The notes beneath the pieces were generated by a model, which was not told the DNA's origin, searched no databases, and saw only the letters and a list, made by a program, of their open reading frames with translations. Both the position numbers and the translations under genes were made by a program. This document shows positions 22,850 through 33,968 of a stretch of 64,000 nucleotides of DNA, piece after piece; the stretch's first letter is position 1; each line of letters starts with the position of its first letter. Origin of the DNA: Trichuris trichiura (taxonomy: Eukaryota; Nematoda; Enoplea; Trichinellida; Trichuridae); the NCBI GenBank assembly GCA_037903355.1, contig JBAJFE010000042.1, forward strand, positions 3,112,001-3,176,000, in the 5' to 3' direction.

Positions 22850-23035
22850 TCTTGCATGTGCCACTGATGCTTCATTGTGCTCCCTGTACCAATTGCTCAG
22901 CATGTTTTCAGTCAGCTGCAGTAAAACGTCCCTCCCGTTGTTCCGCTAATCACGCTTCAGTACGCAGTAGCGTCGAGTTTGACCCTTTGACGTTGCCGCC
23001 TGCATTTCTGGTGGGGGAGGGGAATTCAGGTAAAG
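22850..23035 (-). mobile_element. Merlin 5' end fragment, inverted
   Basis: Reverse-oriented copy of the 5' region seen at 23205-23400 and 26525-26700. Shared motifs are GGAGCACAATG-like sequence, GCTGAGCA, CGTCCCTCCCGTTGTTCCGC and a TIR-like CATTTCTGGTGGGGGAGG. Confidence 0.6.
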
Positions 23036-23204
23036 ATCCGTAGTCAAAATGGCATCCTGCTTAGGCGCCCTAAAGATCGCAAAAGAGATTAGCAAGTGTG
23101 ATGCATCGTCAACTGCATACGTTCACTGAACATTAGAAGTGCTGGCGCTAGCCGTATGAACGAACGTGAAACGTGAAAATGCTTCAAAACAACCACGGAT
23201 CTTG

Positions 23205-25105
23205 GCAACCTTTTTCCCACCACAAGTTTTGGCGGCAATATCAATGGGTAATACGCGACGCTAATGCGTAATGAAGTGCGATTAGCGGAACAACGGGAGG
23301 AACGTCTTACTGCGGGTAACTGAACACATGCCGAGTGTTTGGCACGAGGAGCACAACGGAGCATCAGGGGCACATGCAACAGTTGGGATTATTGGCCTAA
23401 TGGATCACCTGCCGAGGAATACCATTACACTGCGAGGGAATAGTGTTGAGAAGTGTCACTGATGCGGTTACTGACCTTTGCGGAGCAGTAAAAAAGAGGA
23501 AATGAAACAGCTGCGCATAGATTCCAGGCACTGGGAGCACAATGGCGTAGCAGTGGTGCATACACGGGTTCGGTTAGTGATTCGTCGAAAACATCGAAGG
23601 TCAATGGTCTGATCCGCGATGCGCCTTAGTAAACGGTGCACAGCTCATTCTGCATAATGTCTACGGCTAAGAACATCCGCTGGCTCCGCGAGACCGTGAA
23701 AGACGAAGAAACCGCCGTAAAGTTCCTGCGCAAAAAAGGCCTGCTGCACAGCGAAAGGCGGTGCTCCTCGTGCGGACTGACAATGCGTCTGGGGCGGTGT
23801 GGCATGACGTGGCGTTGCTTTAGGCGGAACTGCCGCAAAAAACTATTCATACGTAAGGCTACGTGGTTCGATGGTAAGCGCACTAGCTGCACTTACCGCC
23901 TTCAGCGCTACATCGCAATGTGTCTTTTGCAGTCCCCCGGCAGGGTATGAAGTTCCAAAAGGCTGTGGAGCTGATTTACTGCTGGAGCCGAGAGCTAACC
24001 TAGGTAAAAAACTGCGAAAAGGAGCTAGGTAGTGATCTGCGTGCTTTGTTTTGTTCATGTAGGCTTTGTCCGTATTGCAAGCGTGAACCGCACTACTGCA
24101 GTGTGGCGGCGTAGGTGCCTGCGGCAGGTTGCAGCAGATGTGTTGGCCCAAGCACCGGTGCAACTGGGAGGACCAGAGAGGACGGTGGAGCTGGACGAGT
24201 CGCTGTTCTCCCGGAGCAAGTACAATAGAAAGAGAAAGAACTCACTGGTGTGGGTCTTCGGTGACGTATGCCGGGGAACTGGAGAAGCCCGTCTTGTGCC
24301 CGTGGAGAACAGCTCGTCTGGCACGCTGCTACTCGTTGTACGGTCGTACGTAAGGCGTGAGTCCACCATGATTACGGACGAGTGGCGTGCGTTCCGGTCT
24401 TTCGGCCGCGTGGGGTACAAGCACAAGCGAGTGAACCACCCAGAGAGCTTCGTGGACCGAGACACTGGCGCGTATACACAGTCCGTTGAATCGCTGTGGG
24501 CCCAGGTCAAAAGGGGCAACGAGCGGCGGTGTGGAGGTGGTGGTGTGGAACGCATCGGAGCGCGCTCCCATTGCATCTATCTGAGTTCATGTGGAGGAAG
24601 CGTTTGAAAATCCTTGAGAAATTTGCACCTCTCGTTTGGGTGCCTGCGCCAGAGTGAACGGTACTCACTTTCTTTAGTGTCTTTCTGACTATACGCGTTA
24701 CTGTCGTCAGGTTCAACGCGGCCTGAGTGAACGCACAGCCTGTGCCAGTGTCCCCGCCCGAGTGAACGGCACGAAAGTTTTTACAGTTATTTTGTGTATG
24801 CCCGTTACTGTCGTCAGGTTGAATGGGCTCCCTCCCAGTGACTGCACCGCCAGCGCGTGCGCCAGTTTCCGTCCCTGGTTGAGTGGTATGTACGCTTGTT
24901 TTATGGTTACTTTCACTGTACGCGTTACTGAGACGTTGTCGCTCAGTCGCCCCCGCGTCGGCGAGTTTCCTCGCTGGAAGGCTGGCACGTTGCCGTCAGA
25001 AATCCCTCAGCGCTATTGCGGTAATCCGATTACGCAAGCCATTGTGCACAACCCCTACTAATCCCCACTTGACCTCCGTTGAAGTTGCCGCTTCCGGAGG
25101 AAAAA
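23205..25105 (+). mobile_element. Merlin (ISXO2-like) DNA transposon, defective
   Basis: The 5' region near 23205 (TTTTTCCCACCAC…GGCGGCAAT) pairs loosely with a 3' end near 25060-25105 (CCACTTGACCTCC…GAAGTTGCCGC…CCGGAGG). The transposase pseudogene lies between. Exact ends and target duplication were not resolved. The 3' region contains several degenerate repeats of 'CGCGTTACTGTCGTCAGGTT…CCGAGTG'. Confidence 0.65.
23656..24605 (+). pseudogene. ISXO2-like (Merlin) transposase pseudogene
   Basis: The first part (about 23656-23946) has MSTAKNIRWLRETV and a zinc-ribbon-like CSSCGLTM…TWRCFRRNCRKK. It is followed by KFQKAVELIYCWSRELT, then an in-frame stop near 24000. After a frameshift the catalytic part (24032-24605) reads TVELDESLFSRSKYNR, WVFGDVCRGTGEARLVPVE, TMITDEWRAFRSF, then NHPESFVDRDTGAYTQ and SVESLWAQVKRGN. 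These contain the expected D, D and E positions of ISXO2/Merlin DDE transposases. The tail is disrupted by a GGT-rich slip near 24535. The enzyme is inactive as read, unless short introns bypass the breaks, which I consider unlikely. Confidence 0.85.
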
Positions 25106-25559
25106 GAACCCAGAAGACCCACGAAATGCAATGTTGAAAAAGTTTAAGTCTTAGTGCTCAAGAAATATTAAAACTCTCAGAACGGCTGTAGCTGGCATAT
25201 ACAGCAGCTCCACTGAACGAAATGAGCAATGCAAATTAACAATCTTCTGGAAAAGATATGGCTTTTTAGGGTCTACGAAGAACGTAGGTAATTCATGAGG
25301 AAGAAAATGTAGGTCAAATCTGAGCACAGTTTAGAAGTCCGCTCTTTTCTTCAAGAATGAATGAGTTCATTCAAGAATTCAGTGGAGGAAGCGACGGCTA
25401 ATGTAACAAGCATAGCAAGAGAACTGGAGACAGAGCTTGAACATGTAACTGAGTTCCTGTGGTTTCGCAAAACTTCAGTGGAAGAGAAGTTACTTCACAT
25501 AAGTGATCAAAGAAAAACGTTCACCGTACTTCCTTCACTTCGAAAGACGGAGTGTCTTT

Positions 25560-25680
25560 TAACAGGCTTAGGTTTTTCATAGTTGGTCTTCTGGTTCACG
25601 AGTTTTGCCTGTTTGATGTATCTGTAAATAAACTTCAAAGTGCCCTACCAACGAATGGATGAGCAAATTGTTAGAACCGT
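25560..25680 (+). mobile_element. Penelope-type LTR fragment
   Basis: Matches one arm of the hairpin at 6193-6609 (GTCTTTTAACAGGCTT…, CTACCAACGAATGGATGAGC). No inverted partner lies nearby, and it stops before the hammerhead-like core. Confidence 0.6.
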
Positions 25681-26019
25681 AGTGTAACTTTAATTGTCTA
25701 GCAATTTCACTTGTAGGATCCACTTCCTCTGTTGGCCTGAAATCTTCAACTGAAAGTAACACAGTTAACGCTGCTGAAATGGCAACATAGGATATACAGT
25801 GTTGCATACAGTTCACAAAGCTTCAGCTTGATTTGAAAATATTGATTACTAATTTCGAAAAAAAGTTCTACTATGGATAAAATGCTACCACACAGCAGCA
25901 CCAGCTGCGGGGAAGAGTCATCAAAGGAACAGTAAAACGGCACAGTAAACTTCTTTGCTACCTTATTTAAGTAAATTGCCCTAGACATTTAAGCCATTTT
26001 TAGCCACTGTCTGGCTTAT

Positions 26020-26425
26020 TGTGGCAGTGATAGTCACGCTAGCACCCCAGTGACTGCGGGCAGAAATCCGTCCGTGGGAGCTCGGGCCAAAGAGCGAAAG
26101 AGGATCTCGGACTCGACAGCAACACGAGAGCACGATCTCTGCATCAGCGTGAGAACCTGACATCGACGGGCTAGCACAAAGGCGGCCAGGGTCAGGATTA
26201 GCGCCAGTCTCACCGCTTGCCTCCCAGTAAGCGAATTAGGCGATGGCTGAAGAGCCTGCAGTCTGTGAGAATGCGCAGGGCAAAGATCGTGGAAAGCTAT
26301 ATATACGCGTCGAGTCTGAGTCCTCACAGTTCAGGCCATCGTTATCGGTTGTGCGTTTGATCTATCGCTTTTACTCCGCAATAAACCGTTGTTATAAGCG
26401 AGTCTTCATGGTCCGGCAAACTACA
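26020..26425 (+). mobile_element. Solo LTR with 5-bp target duplication
   Basis: A 406-bp unit begins TGTGGCAGTGATAGTCAC and ends GGTCCGGCAAACTACA. It is flanked by CTTAT on both sides (26015-26019 and 26426-26430). A TATATATA box lies near 26297 and AATAAA near 26381, in plus orientation. A longer relative lies reversed at 34408-34935. No internal retroelement sequence remains. Confidence 0.88.
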
Positions 26426-26524
26426 CTTATCATTAAATGTCTCACCACACTGAACCAAGAATTCTAACATAAAAAGTTATGACTCAGTGAGGGAAAGATA
26501 CCATTTAGGGAAATGAAAATGGGA

Positions 26525-27785
26525 TCTTGACAACATAGTTCCCCCGGAAGTGCAGGCGGCAATATCAATGGGTAATGCGCGACGACACTGGGTAGTGAAG
26601 TGCGATTAGCGGAACAATGGGAGGGACATCTTATTGTGGGTAACTGAACAGATGCTGAGCATTTGACGTAGGGAGCACGATGGAGCATTAGTGGCACATG
26701 CAGGAGCTGCAGTTATTGACCTGCGAAATACATGTCTAGGAATTCCGTTGCTGACCCCTGTAAAAGAGTGCAGGCAAAGGAATCGAACAGCTGCGCACGG
26801 ACTGCTAGCACGGGGAGCACAATGGAGCAGCAGTGATGAGTGCTGGAGTTCATTTCGTGATTCGAGGAAAACATCGAGGGTCAACGGGCCGATACGCGTC
26901 ACGTCTTGGTAAACGGGCACTGCTCATTCTGCGTTATGTTTGACCCCTGGCCTGGAATTTTATCACTGAAGCCTAGAAAAGAATGAAGGCGAGGGAATGA
27001 AACTGCGCGTGGGTTCCTGGCACGGGGAGCACAATGGAGCAACAGTGGTGCACGCTGGGCTTTGGTTCGTGATTCGTAGAAAACGTCGAAGGTCAACGGA
27101 CCGATCCGCGTCGCGTCTTGGTAAACGGCGTAAAGCTCATTCTGCGTTATGTCTATGCCAACGACACCGTGGACGCACTGCCTGCGCCGTTCTACCTGCC
27201 GCAGTGAACGGTATCCACTTTCTTTATTGTTATTTTGTTTATGCGCGTTACTATCGTTAGGGTGAACCCTCCCCGAGTGACCGCACCGCCTGCCACAGTT
27301 TCCTTCCCCCAGTAAATGATATGTACGCTTGTTTTACGCTTACTTTCACTTTACGCGTTACTCAGACCTTGTCTATCAGCCGTTCCAGCGTTGGCGAAAT
27401 GCAGGTTCCTTTCTGGTAAGCGTGCCCTTAATTTGTTGTATCCTCATTAGACAGCATGACGATCTCCCTTTTTTCCCTTGCGCAAGTCTAAGCCATGACA
27501 TACATCTCGTGTTTAGGCTTAGGCTTAGGCTAGGGCAGGAGAAGATGCCGGCAGACGTACAGTACCACGCTGGGGTGGAATGGTTACAGGCAGCGTTACC
27601 AGCGGCAGACGTTTCGTCATTCCCTTAGCAACTACTAGTCTGCTTTGACGTTACCGCCAGAAATTCTCCTGCGCTAATCTGTTAATCCGAATACGTAAGC
27701 CATTGTACACAATCTACTTTAATCCCCACTTGACCTCCTATGAAGTTACCGCCACTACTTCCCGGGGGGAACTGTGTTGTCAAGA
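26525..27785 (+). mobile_element. Non-autonomous Merlin derivative with TTAGGC array
   Basis: Inverted ends TCTTGACAACATAGTTCCCC and GGGGGGAACTGTGTTGTCAAGA bound 1.26 kb. The 5' non-coding region of Merlin is present, partly duplicated (26770-26935 and 26970-27150), and runs to the ATG context (TTCTGCGTTATGTC). It then jumps directly to 3' sequence (CAGTGAACGGTATCCACTTTC), so the transposase gene is deleted. A three-unit TTAGGC array followed by CTAGGGCAGGAGA lies at 27512-27541. Confidence 0.75.
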
Positions 27786-28248
27786 CACCGTTTATGGTTG
27801 TAAGGTCTTCTACGGCTTTTCCCGTTTTTTCGTTGTGCTGTTATCTGTAATTAAACTAAACAACTGCTCTACCAACGGATGGATGAGCCGTTATTAAGAA
27901 AAGTACAGATATCAACGCACTCAACTTTTTATTGTTCAAAGCTTTCGGAACGCTCTAGTTCCGTCGTCAGTGAGGTGGTGGATGTCGTTAGGGTGAACCC
28001 GTTAGGGTGAACCCTCCCCGAGTGACCGCACCGCCTGCCACAGTTTCCTTCCACCACCTCACTGACGACGGAACTAGAGCGTTCCGAAAGCTTTGAACAA
28101 TAAAACAGTTGAGTGCGTTGATATCTGTACTTTTCTTAATAACGGCTCATCCATCCGTTGGTAGAGCAGTTGTTTAGTTTAATTACAGATAACAGCACAA
28201 CGAAAAAACGGGAAAAGCCGTAGAAGACCTTACAACCATGAAAATTCA
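27786..28248. mobile_element. Penelope-type hairpin with captured Merlin loop
   Basis: Arms of about 200 bp (27786-27986 and 28053-28248) are near-perfect inverted copies. Each has CTGACGA, a GGAAC…GTTCC helix and GAAA in its inner part (28062-28089 on the plus strand). The loop 28001-28052 is an exact 52-bp copy of 27256-27307 in the neighbouring Merlin element. Confidence 0.8.
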
Positions 28249-28249
28249 A

Positions 28250-29203
28250 CCCGTTACAAAACATCCAGTTTTCAAGGACACCGTTTATGTATTAATACTT
28301 CAACGGGTTTTAGTACTAATCCTTTAAACGGGCAAGAAACTATAATATATTGTAAACATAATTATTTTTATGGGCTGAGAAGCAAAAGATTCATGTTGCT
28401 CACTTTATTACGGCGGTGTGGAAGCCAGCATGGCACTATACAAGGTATAGTTGTACTAGCAAGCTTGAATTGAAAACTTTGTTATTAATATATGGTTTGT
28501 AAGCGGTACAATTGAGTGCCATTGAAGAGAAGATGCCACGAATTAATTGTTGTAATATCGGTCTGAACGTTAAGGCAAGCGAATTCTATACGTTTTCAGG
28601 AGTGCAGTTCCCTGTAGAGGTCTCTGCAGCCAATTCGCGAAGTCGAACTGGAGAAGGAAAAAATTCATGTCACGAGTTACAGGAAAGTAAAAACAACTTA
28701 CCAGTTTATTTCGGAAGACGATTTGTAGCAGGGGCTAATTATGGTTCTTAAGAAATCCTTTACTGCGTGTACCTGGTAATTAATTATGTATTCTCCTGTC
28801 AGCTGCAAGTCAGGAAACTCACTGACAGAGTTTGATGCGGTCACACATATTTATTTCTGTCACGCTTTTTTGATAATGGCTACCACCTTATTTCACGACA
28901 AGCCAGAGTTTATTTAGTCATGCGTGAAGTCTAGTGAGCATAGTTGTATAAACAGGGCAATTACAACGGTATACAGTTGTATTTTTGAGCCATAAAAAGT
29001 GCGAAGTAAACACAGTTTGTAGTCGTAAAAGCAGAACCGTGCCGCTATCGGATTTGCTCCGGCCCTGAGAAGTAGGGATCTGCGATATTCGTATACCAAA
29101 AGTTCGTGTAGTTTAAAAAATTTGAAACTGTATACTGTTGCAATCAACAAAAAGTTACAGGTTGCGCAACACTAAATTCCTTTTTATATGTTATTCTTCG
29201 ATA
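28250..29203. other. Intergenic stretch, nothing recognised
   Basis: It contains a short Penelope-type tail (28250-28290, CCCGTTACAAAACATCCAG) and otherwise unannotated AT-rich sequence downstream of the coiled-coil gene. Confidence 0.5.
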
Positions 29204-32053
29204 TTATTGCATAGTCTCAGTATTAGTCGGAGTTTTCATGCTTCGATCACCTTTAGGGTCAGGCCTTTTTGTTCTCTCATCCGGAATTTGATTTTCAGCT
29301 TTACTTGTCTTCTGCTGTTCCTGCTTCTCAGCATTTTGCGACGCTGTATGTTTCACTTTTTCCAGAGATGATGTTTCACCAGCACGCTGTCTTTGCTGAG
29401 CGTCTAAGTAGCTTTTCTGAACTGACTGCCGTAGGGGTTTCATTGGTTGAAGCCCAATGTCGGTTCTCAGCACAGTCGGTATGTCCTTACCATCCGTGTA
29501 ACTCACCCAAGCATGTTCTGGGGAATCGCGAATGTCCTCGTGATCCTGCGACAAACGTTTGTCCGGAATCTTAGTGCTTGTTAATAGTTCCTTCAAATGG
29601 TTATCCTTCTGTTTATCTTCTGGCGGTGAACGAACTGTGCGGCCAGCGTGAATACCATAACCTGGCGTTTTGTCTCTACTGTAGGATGTAGGCAAGCCAC
29701 CAGACGGATGAATTGTAAAAGTCCTTCGTATATTTACTTCCTCTTGACACACACTGGCGGGTTGCTCCTGGTATAGGTCACGCTGTTTTTCAGGAGAAGC
29801 CTGAAAGCTTTGTTCCTTTACGGGAACATTCTGGGAACTAGTTAGATGGTGGCGATTTCGTATACTCATCCGGAGCTTTTGTTTTTCGTTCAGCATCTGC
29901 GAGCGTTCTTTAGATTTACTTTTGCAGGTGATTTCATCTATTTCCATGTCTGTCATTGCAATATCCGTCTCTAGCCGAGCAATGCTTCTGCGGTATCGAT
30001 CTATGGTTGATTCTTGCTCAATAAGAGCACCTTTTACTTCTATATTATTGTTGAAAACTTGGTCAAATCTTATCTGAAGAGCTTTCACCTCTTCGTCAAC
30101 TGTTTTTAGGTCTTTCTCTATAAGACCCGGAAACTGGCCACGACTTTGTCGACTGTAAGCTAAACCTTGACGCATTTCTTTTTCTCTTGACGTGGTAGCC
30201 TGCATTTTATGCAAGTTTCTCCGTTTCTCCCTGCACCGATTCTTAATAGAGTCAATCTCATGCTCCAATTGTCTTATTTGTGGATAGAGATTATCAGGCG
30301 CCTTAATAAGCTTTTCTATCTCTGCCTGTATTTCGTAGCAATCTTTTTCAAGTGTCTCATACTGTTTTTGGTTGCTTTCAGGCATTTCTTTACCACGATT
30401 GCATCTGGCTATTGCTTCATCAACTTTTCTTAGGAAGGCCTCATTGTCAGAAACGTACTTCTTCAAACGAATATTGTCTTTTTTGTACATTTCAAGTGTA
30501 TTTGTGCGGCCTTCTTGCTCGTCTTGAGTATACTCTGCTTGTTTTTGGAGATGCGCCAATTGCAACTTTAGGTGACACCGCTTCCTGTTTATCAAATCCT
30601 CAAGATCCTTAGCCTGCGTTTCTGTCTCAATATAAGACATGCGTAGTTTGACTTTCTCTATGGCCTCCTGGTGAAGTGCCAGTTCCTCCTGAGTCAGTGG
30701 ACGGCTATCGTCAACCTCCTCTGCATGATCCGTAGAAGCAAGGCGAAACTGCTCTTCAGATTCAGCCAAATGTTGAACTAGCTTTATCAGCTTCATCCTC
30801 AACCCGGCTTCCAAACGACTCAGAGACGCCAGTTCCTTATGCAATGTCGGCAATTTGTTGTTGAAGTGCTTAATCAGCCTTATATGCGGTCGACACTCCT
30901 GGCGCTTTATCTTAACATGTTCAGCAAGCCCGTTTAATTTCGTCTGAATATTTCCACGTTTCTCTGTTATTTCTTGTAGTTTTGGCATCAATTCTTTAAT
31001 GATAGAAACAAGGCAGGTCGCCATCAGAGTTAATAATTGCTTAGCATTGACAGAAATATCTGATCGGCTTTTAACAACCTGTGCGAAGTTGGAAAAAGAG
31101 TCTTTCATCGGTTTAGACAGCTGGTCAATTTTAGCAATCCGCTCAACACGGAGCAAAATAGCGTTGCTTAGCTCTTTGATTTGTATTCCAGGGGGAACTA
31201 TTCTTGCAGCAACATTTTCCATTGCCGCCCTGATCACTTCTAACTTACTGCTCTTCCCAGCAACGAACCTGGTACGATTTAAAGCGTCCGCTTCGTTCAG
31301 AGTAGCCTCCGTTGGATTAATGCCATGTTGGCGCTGTTGCATATAAAGGGATACATAGCGCTCAAATATTCTACGAAAATCCCTGGCAATGTCAGGCGTT
31401 GTCGTGTCCAAATACTGTTTACCCCTGCGTTTCATTGCCCTGACGCTAGCTTCAGCCACACATAAAATGTTGACGTAGTCGTGTTCTTTGGCAAGCAACT
31501 TTCTGATGATACTAACGCAATTTTTTTGCTTTTTTATTTGGGCTTCGTGTTTGCCTAGAATGCCGACAGTTCTATCTGAGTACTGTTCTTTCCCTTTTCT
31601 TATTCTGGTTGGTATATCAGTAATTGCGGCAGTCATGGTCTCAATGGTTTTGTTTTTTGCTTGAATGGAAAGGCACTTGGACGGAGGTAATAAAGATTTG
31701 CAAAACATAGTCAACGCGTAGAAGTCGCTGAGAAAAAAATGACGCCGCTGTTCACGTTCTTCTCTCAGTCGCCTTTCCACATGATACAACTGTCCTCTGG
31801 AACTGGGGGCACAGACTGAAAATTCGTTAAAGTCATTCTTGCTGAGCCTCCAGCTCTGTAAGATTTCCTTGAGTAGTCGTTCATGCGCTTCGCTAGTCTC
31901 CCTTATGGCAGCCACTGAAGGCAAGAGCTGAGCGAGGAGTTCACTAATCAAAGAGCGGTATCCCACTGTCGATGTCACTCCTCTTCTGGTTCGGTGAGAC
32001 GGCTTTGATCTGCTGATCCCCAACAAATTGCGTTTCTGTTTAATCATGGACAT
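29204..32053 (-). CDS. Uncharacterised long coiled-coil protein, single exon
   Basis: A 949-residue uninterrupted frame. Residues about 1-60 are basic (KQKRNLLGISRSKPSHRTRR). Residues about 150-720 are mostly charged heptad-like helices, as in filament, centrosome or kinetochore scaffolds. The last 230 residues are polar, rich in K, E, Q, P and S, and look disordered. I recognise no enzyme, zinc-finger or transposase domain, and no membrane segment or signal peptide. A second in-frame ATG lies two codons downstream. Five bases upstream of the first ATG is a splice-acceptor-like TTCTAATTACAG, which could accept a spliced leader or close a 5' UTR intron. It is probably a real host gene, because such a long frame surrounded by decayed repeats would not survive by chance. 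Its function is unknown. Confidence 0.8.
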   Translation of the reverse strand: MSMIKQKRNLLGISRSKPSHRTRRGVTSTVGYRSLISELLAQLLPSVAAIRETSEAHERLLKEILQSWRLSKNDFNEFSVCAPSSRGQLYHVERRLREEREQRRHFFLSDFYALTMFCKSLLPPSKCLSIQAKNKTIETMTAAITDIPTRIRKGKEQYSDRTVGILGKHEAQIKKQKNCVSIIRKLLAKEHDYVNILCVAEASVRAMKRRGKQYLDTTTPDIARDFRRIFERYVSLYMQQRQHGINPTEATLNEADALNRTRFVAGKSSKLEVIRAAMENVAARIVPPGIQIKELSNAILLRVERIAKIDQLSKPMKDSFSNFAQVVKSRSDISVNAKQLLTLMATCLVSIIKELMPKLQEITEKRGNIQTKLNGLAEHVKIKRQECRPHIRLIKHFNNKLPTLHKELASLSRLEAGLRMKLIKLVQHLAESEEQFRLASTDHAEEVDDSRPLTQEELALHQEAIEKVKLRMSYIETETQAKDLEDLINRKRCHLKLQLAHLQKQAEYTQDEQEGRTNTLEMYKKDNIRLKKYVSDNEAFLRKVDEAIARCNRGKEMPESNQKQYETLEKDCYEIQAEIEKLIKAPDNLYPQIRQLEHEIDSIKNRCREKRRNLHKMQATTSREKEMRQGLAYSRQSRGQFPGLIEKDLKTVDEEVKALQIRFDQVFNNNIEVKGALIEQESTIDRYRRSIARLETDIAMTDMEIDEITCKSKSKERSQMLNEKQKLRMSIRNRHHLTSSQNVPVKEQSFQASPEKQRDLYQEQPASVCQEEVNIRRTFTIHPSGGLPTSYSRDKTPGYGIHAGRTVRSPPEDKQKDNHLKELLTSTKIPDKRLSQDHEDIRDSPEHAWVSYTDGKDIPTVLRTDIGLQPMKPLRQSVQKSYLDAQQRQRAGETSSLEKVKHTASQNAEKQEQQKTSKAENQIPDERTKRPDPKGDRSMKTPTNTETMQ

Positions 32054-32058
32054 GTTAT

Positions 32059-33442
32059 CTGTAATTAGAAATGAGGAGAAAGTCAGAACGAACAGCTGAC
32101 TGCTAACACATCTGTGAGGAATACTAACACCGAATTCACAAATACTACTTAGTCGTGCTTAACTAAAATGTAGGCATGTTTTGTGATGACAGCGGCATTC
32201 TTCGAAGGCATAGGAGCAGTTCTTTAGCAGAACGTAGTGTCGCTAGTCCAGACGGGCAACTACACTACTACCAGATTATGGCCTAACTATATCTACTAGA
32301 TTATATTATCTAAGGATAGACACCTTTTCGAGGTTTCTGGAAAGGAGAAACGCAAATAGAAGCAATTTAAAAAATCAGTCAACCTTTTTAACATGAAGTG
32401 GTTGAAGGTAAAATGGAATTTTACAATAAACCAATAAATCGAATTAAGGCTGTAAGAAACGCATTTACCTATTATCAATAATAAATCCTGAAATAAAGCA
32501 AACGGTAATAATAGTTTTTGACCAATAACTTTGGTCAAAGACAGAAGCTATAAAATATGACGATGTGATGACTGATAAAGTTCAGAATGGAGATATAAAC
32601 GTTGAAGCACTTCTGCTTTAGCAAGGTGTTCAGTAGGAAAGCGTGCATGTCTAGCTAATTTGTAAAAACACGCCAGTAAAAAGGGAACAACATTGTCGTG
32701 GAGACATTGCTATTTCTGTTAAGCTGAAGCACGTTCTGCAGCACTGCCTGAACCTTAACCATTAAACGAGTGCTATTTTCAACTAGAGTGCATCTTCGTC
32801 CCTATGGTTACCCTTATATCACCGTGCGCACATCTACGCAGGCATATCAAATAGCTTTCAACAATAGTAACGTCTGTAGTGCCACGGTGGTGGTGCATGT
32901 TTCGCTTTTCATTCGCTCTTCTCACCTGTTTGCATATTATCGCTGCACTCGCTGTTTCAGAGTAAACATTACTGACCCGTTTATACTTACTTGCGTGCTG
33001 TTCTTGTCGAACTGGTAACGTGCTGCCTGTTAGGAACATCACACTGACATAAAAGTTACGTATTCTTAAAATATTAATGCCTATGAACTTTTCTACAAAA
33101 TCGAATTTAGTCTTTTTAACTAAAATCAAACCAACAATTTCCCCTCAAAACATAAAATATTGTAGCAGAAGACGTGGACTCACTGTCTCTTTGTCCAGCC
33201 AGTTGCTCTCAGTGCAAATCTCTTGCAATATTAGCTTCTGTCCTAGGGTAGAAATTAAACATTAGTGATCTTCAGAACGATCAGTTAAAAGTTAACCAGT
33301 TTAAAGTGGGTGAAGTGGCAGTTGCTAAGATTTTTTTGCCAAGAGCTTTCCGAGGTTTTGTAGCATTTTCGCTCGGAATTTTAACACCCGCCGCAGCGTT
33401 CCCCCCATTATTTCACAGCATTGTGGTGATTGCTTAGCTATA
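32059..33442. other. Intergenic stretch upstream of the coiled-coil gene
   Basis: Presumed promoter side of the minus-strand gene. No repeat family or second gene was recognised. Overlapping short frames at 32770-33129 occur on both strands and lack homology. Confidence 0.45.
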
Positions 33443-33597
33443 TACATTCGGCCCTCGCTATCCGCGGTTAATTCGTGCAAAATTCTGAGTGTTTTACCGC
33501 GTTAAGCTGGATCTCCGTTATATAGGATACCTTATAAAAAGGCTAAATAGCTTTTATTCTAGCCGCGTATCTCATCCCCCTTGAATTCCTTCCGGAA

Positions 33598-33968
33598 TGT
33601 GGCAATGCTGGCCAGTGAACCGGACCCCCTTCAGGGCGCAATGGGATGATGCCTCGCACTGCCTGGCGTCGACGTTGTCCTCCCTGTGGTGCAAGGGATG
33701 CGATCCTATCGTGGCCGCGTCTAGCGGGTGAGGTCTCCTCCTCAATGATGCGCGACCCCGCTTCAGGTTACCGACCAACGAGTCGTTCACCCCAGAATGG
33801 CCCCAAATTCGTCTATGGAAGATTACGGGGACTGGGGTGTAGAGAGTCCATCGGTCTCTTCCTGATCCTACGACCGTTCCATCTCTGTCTTGTATCCAGT
33901 CATCATCTCAGTGTTCTGTGTTAATAAACCTGTACTCTTTCGTATCGTACCAGCGCCATTCGCCTACA
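33598..33968 (+). mobile_element. Solo LTR with 5-bp target duplication
   Basis: A 371-bp insert begins TGTGGCAATGCTGGCC and ends CATTCGCCTACA. CGGAA flanks both sides (33593-33597 and 33969-33973). AATAAA lies near 33923. It is absent from the aligned position in the other Tigger copies. Confidence 0.85.

Larger units (their letters stand above)
20212..22850 (+). mobile_element. Tigger/Jerky-type element interrupted by a hAT
   Basis: The left edge near 20212 shows a Tigger-like end (AATAAAACCTCGATTATCC). After a hAT insertion at 20596-22324 the sequence resumes and encodes a Tigger/Jerky transposase N-terminus at 22426-22842. The right end was not located. Confidence 0.5.

Noticed and set aside
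24055..24576. Minus-strand frame of 173 codons
   Set aside because: It is antisense to the ISXO2-like catalytic domain, which has clear motifs on the plus strand.
23656..24605. Bacterial insertion sequence or contamination (ISXO2-like)
   Set aside because: Merlin elements are the eukaryotic branch of this family, and here the copies share inverted ends and MITEs spread through the window.
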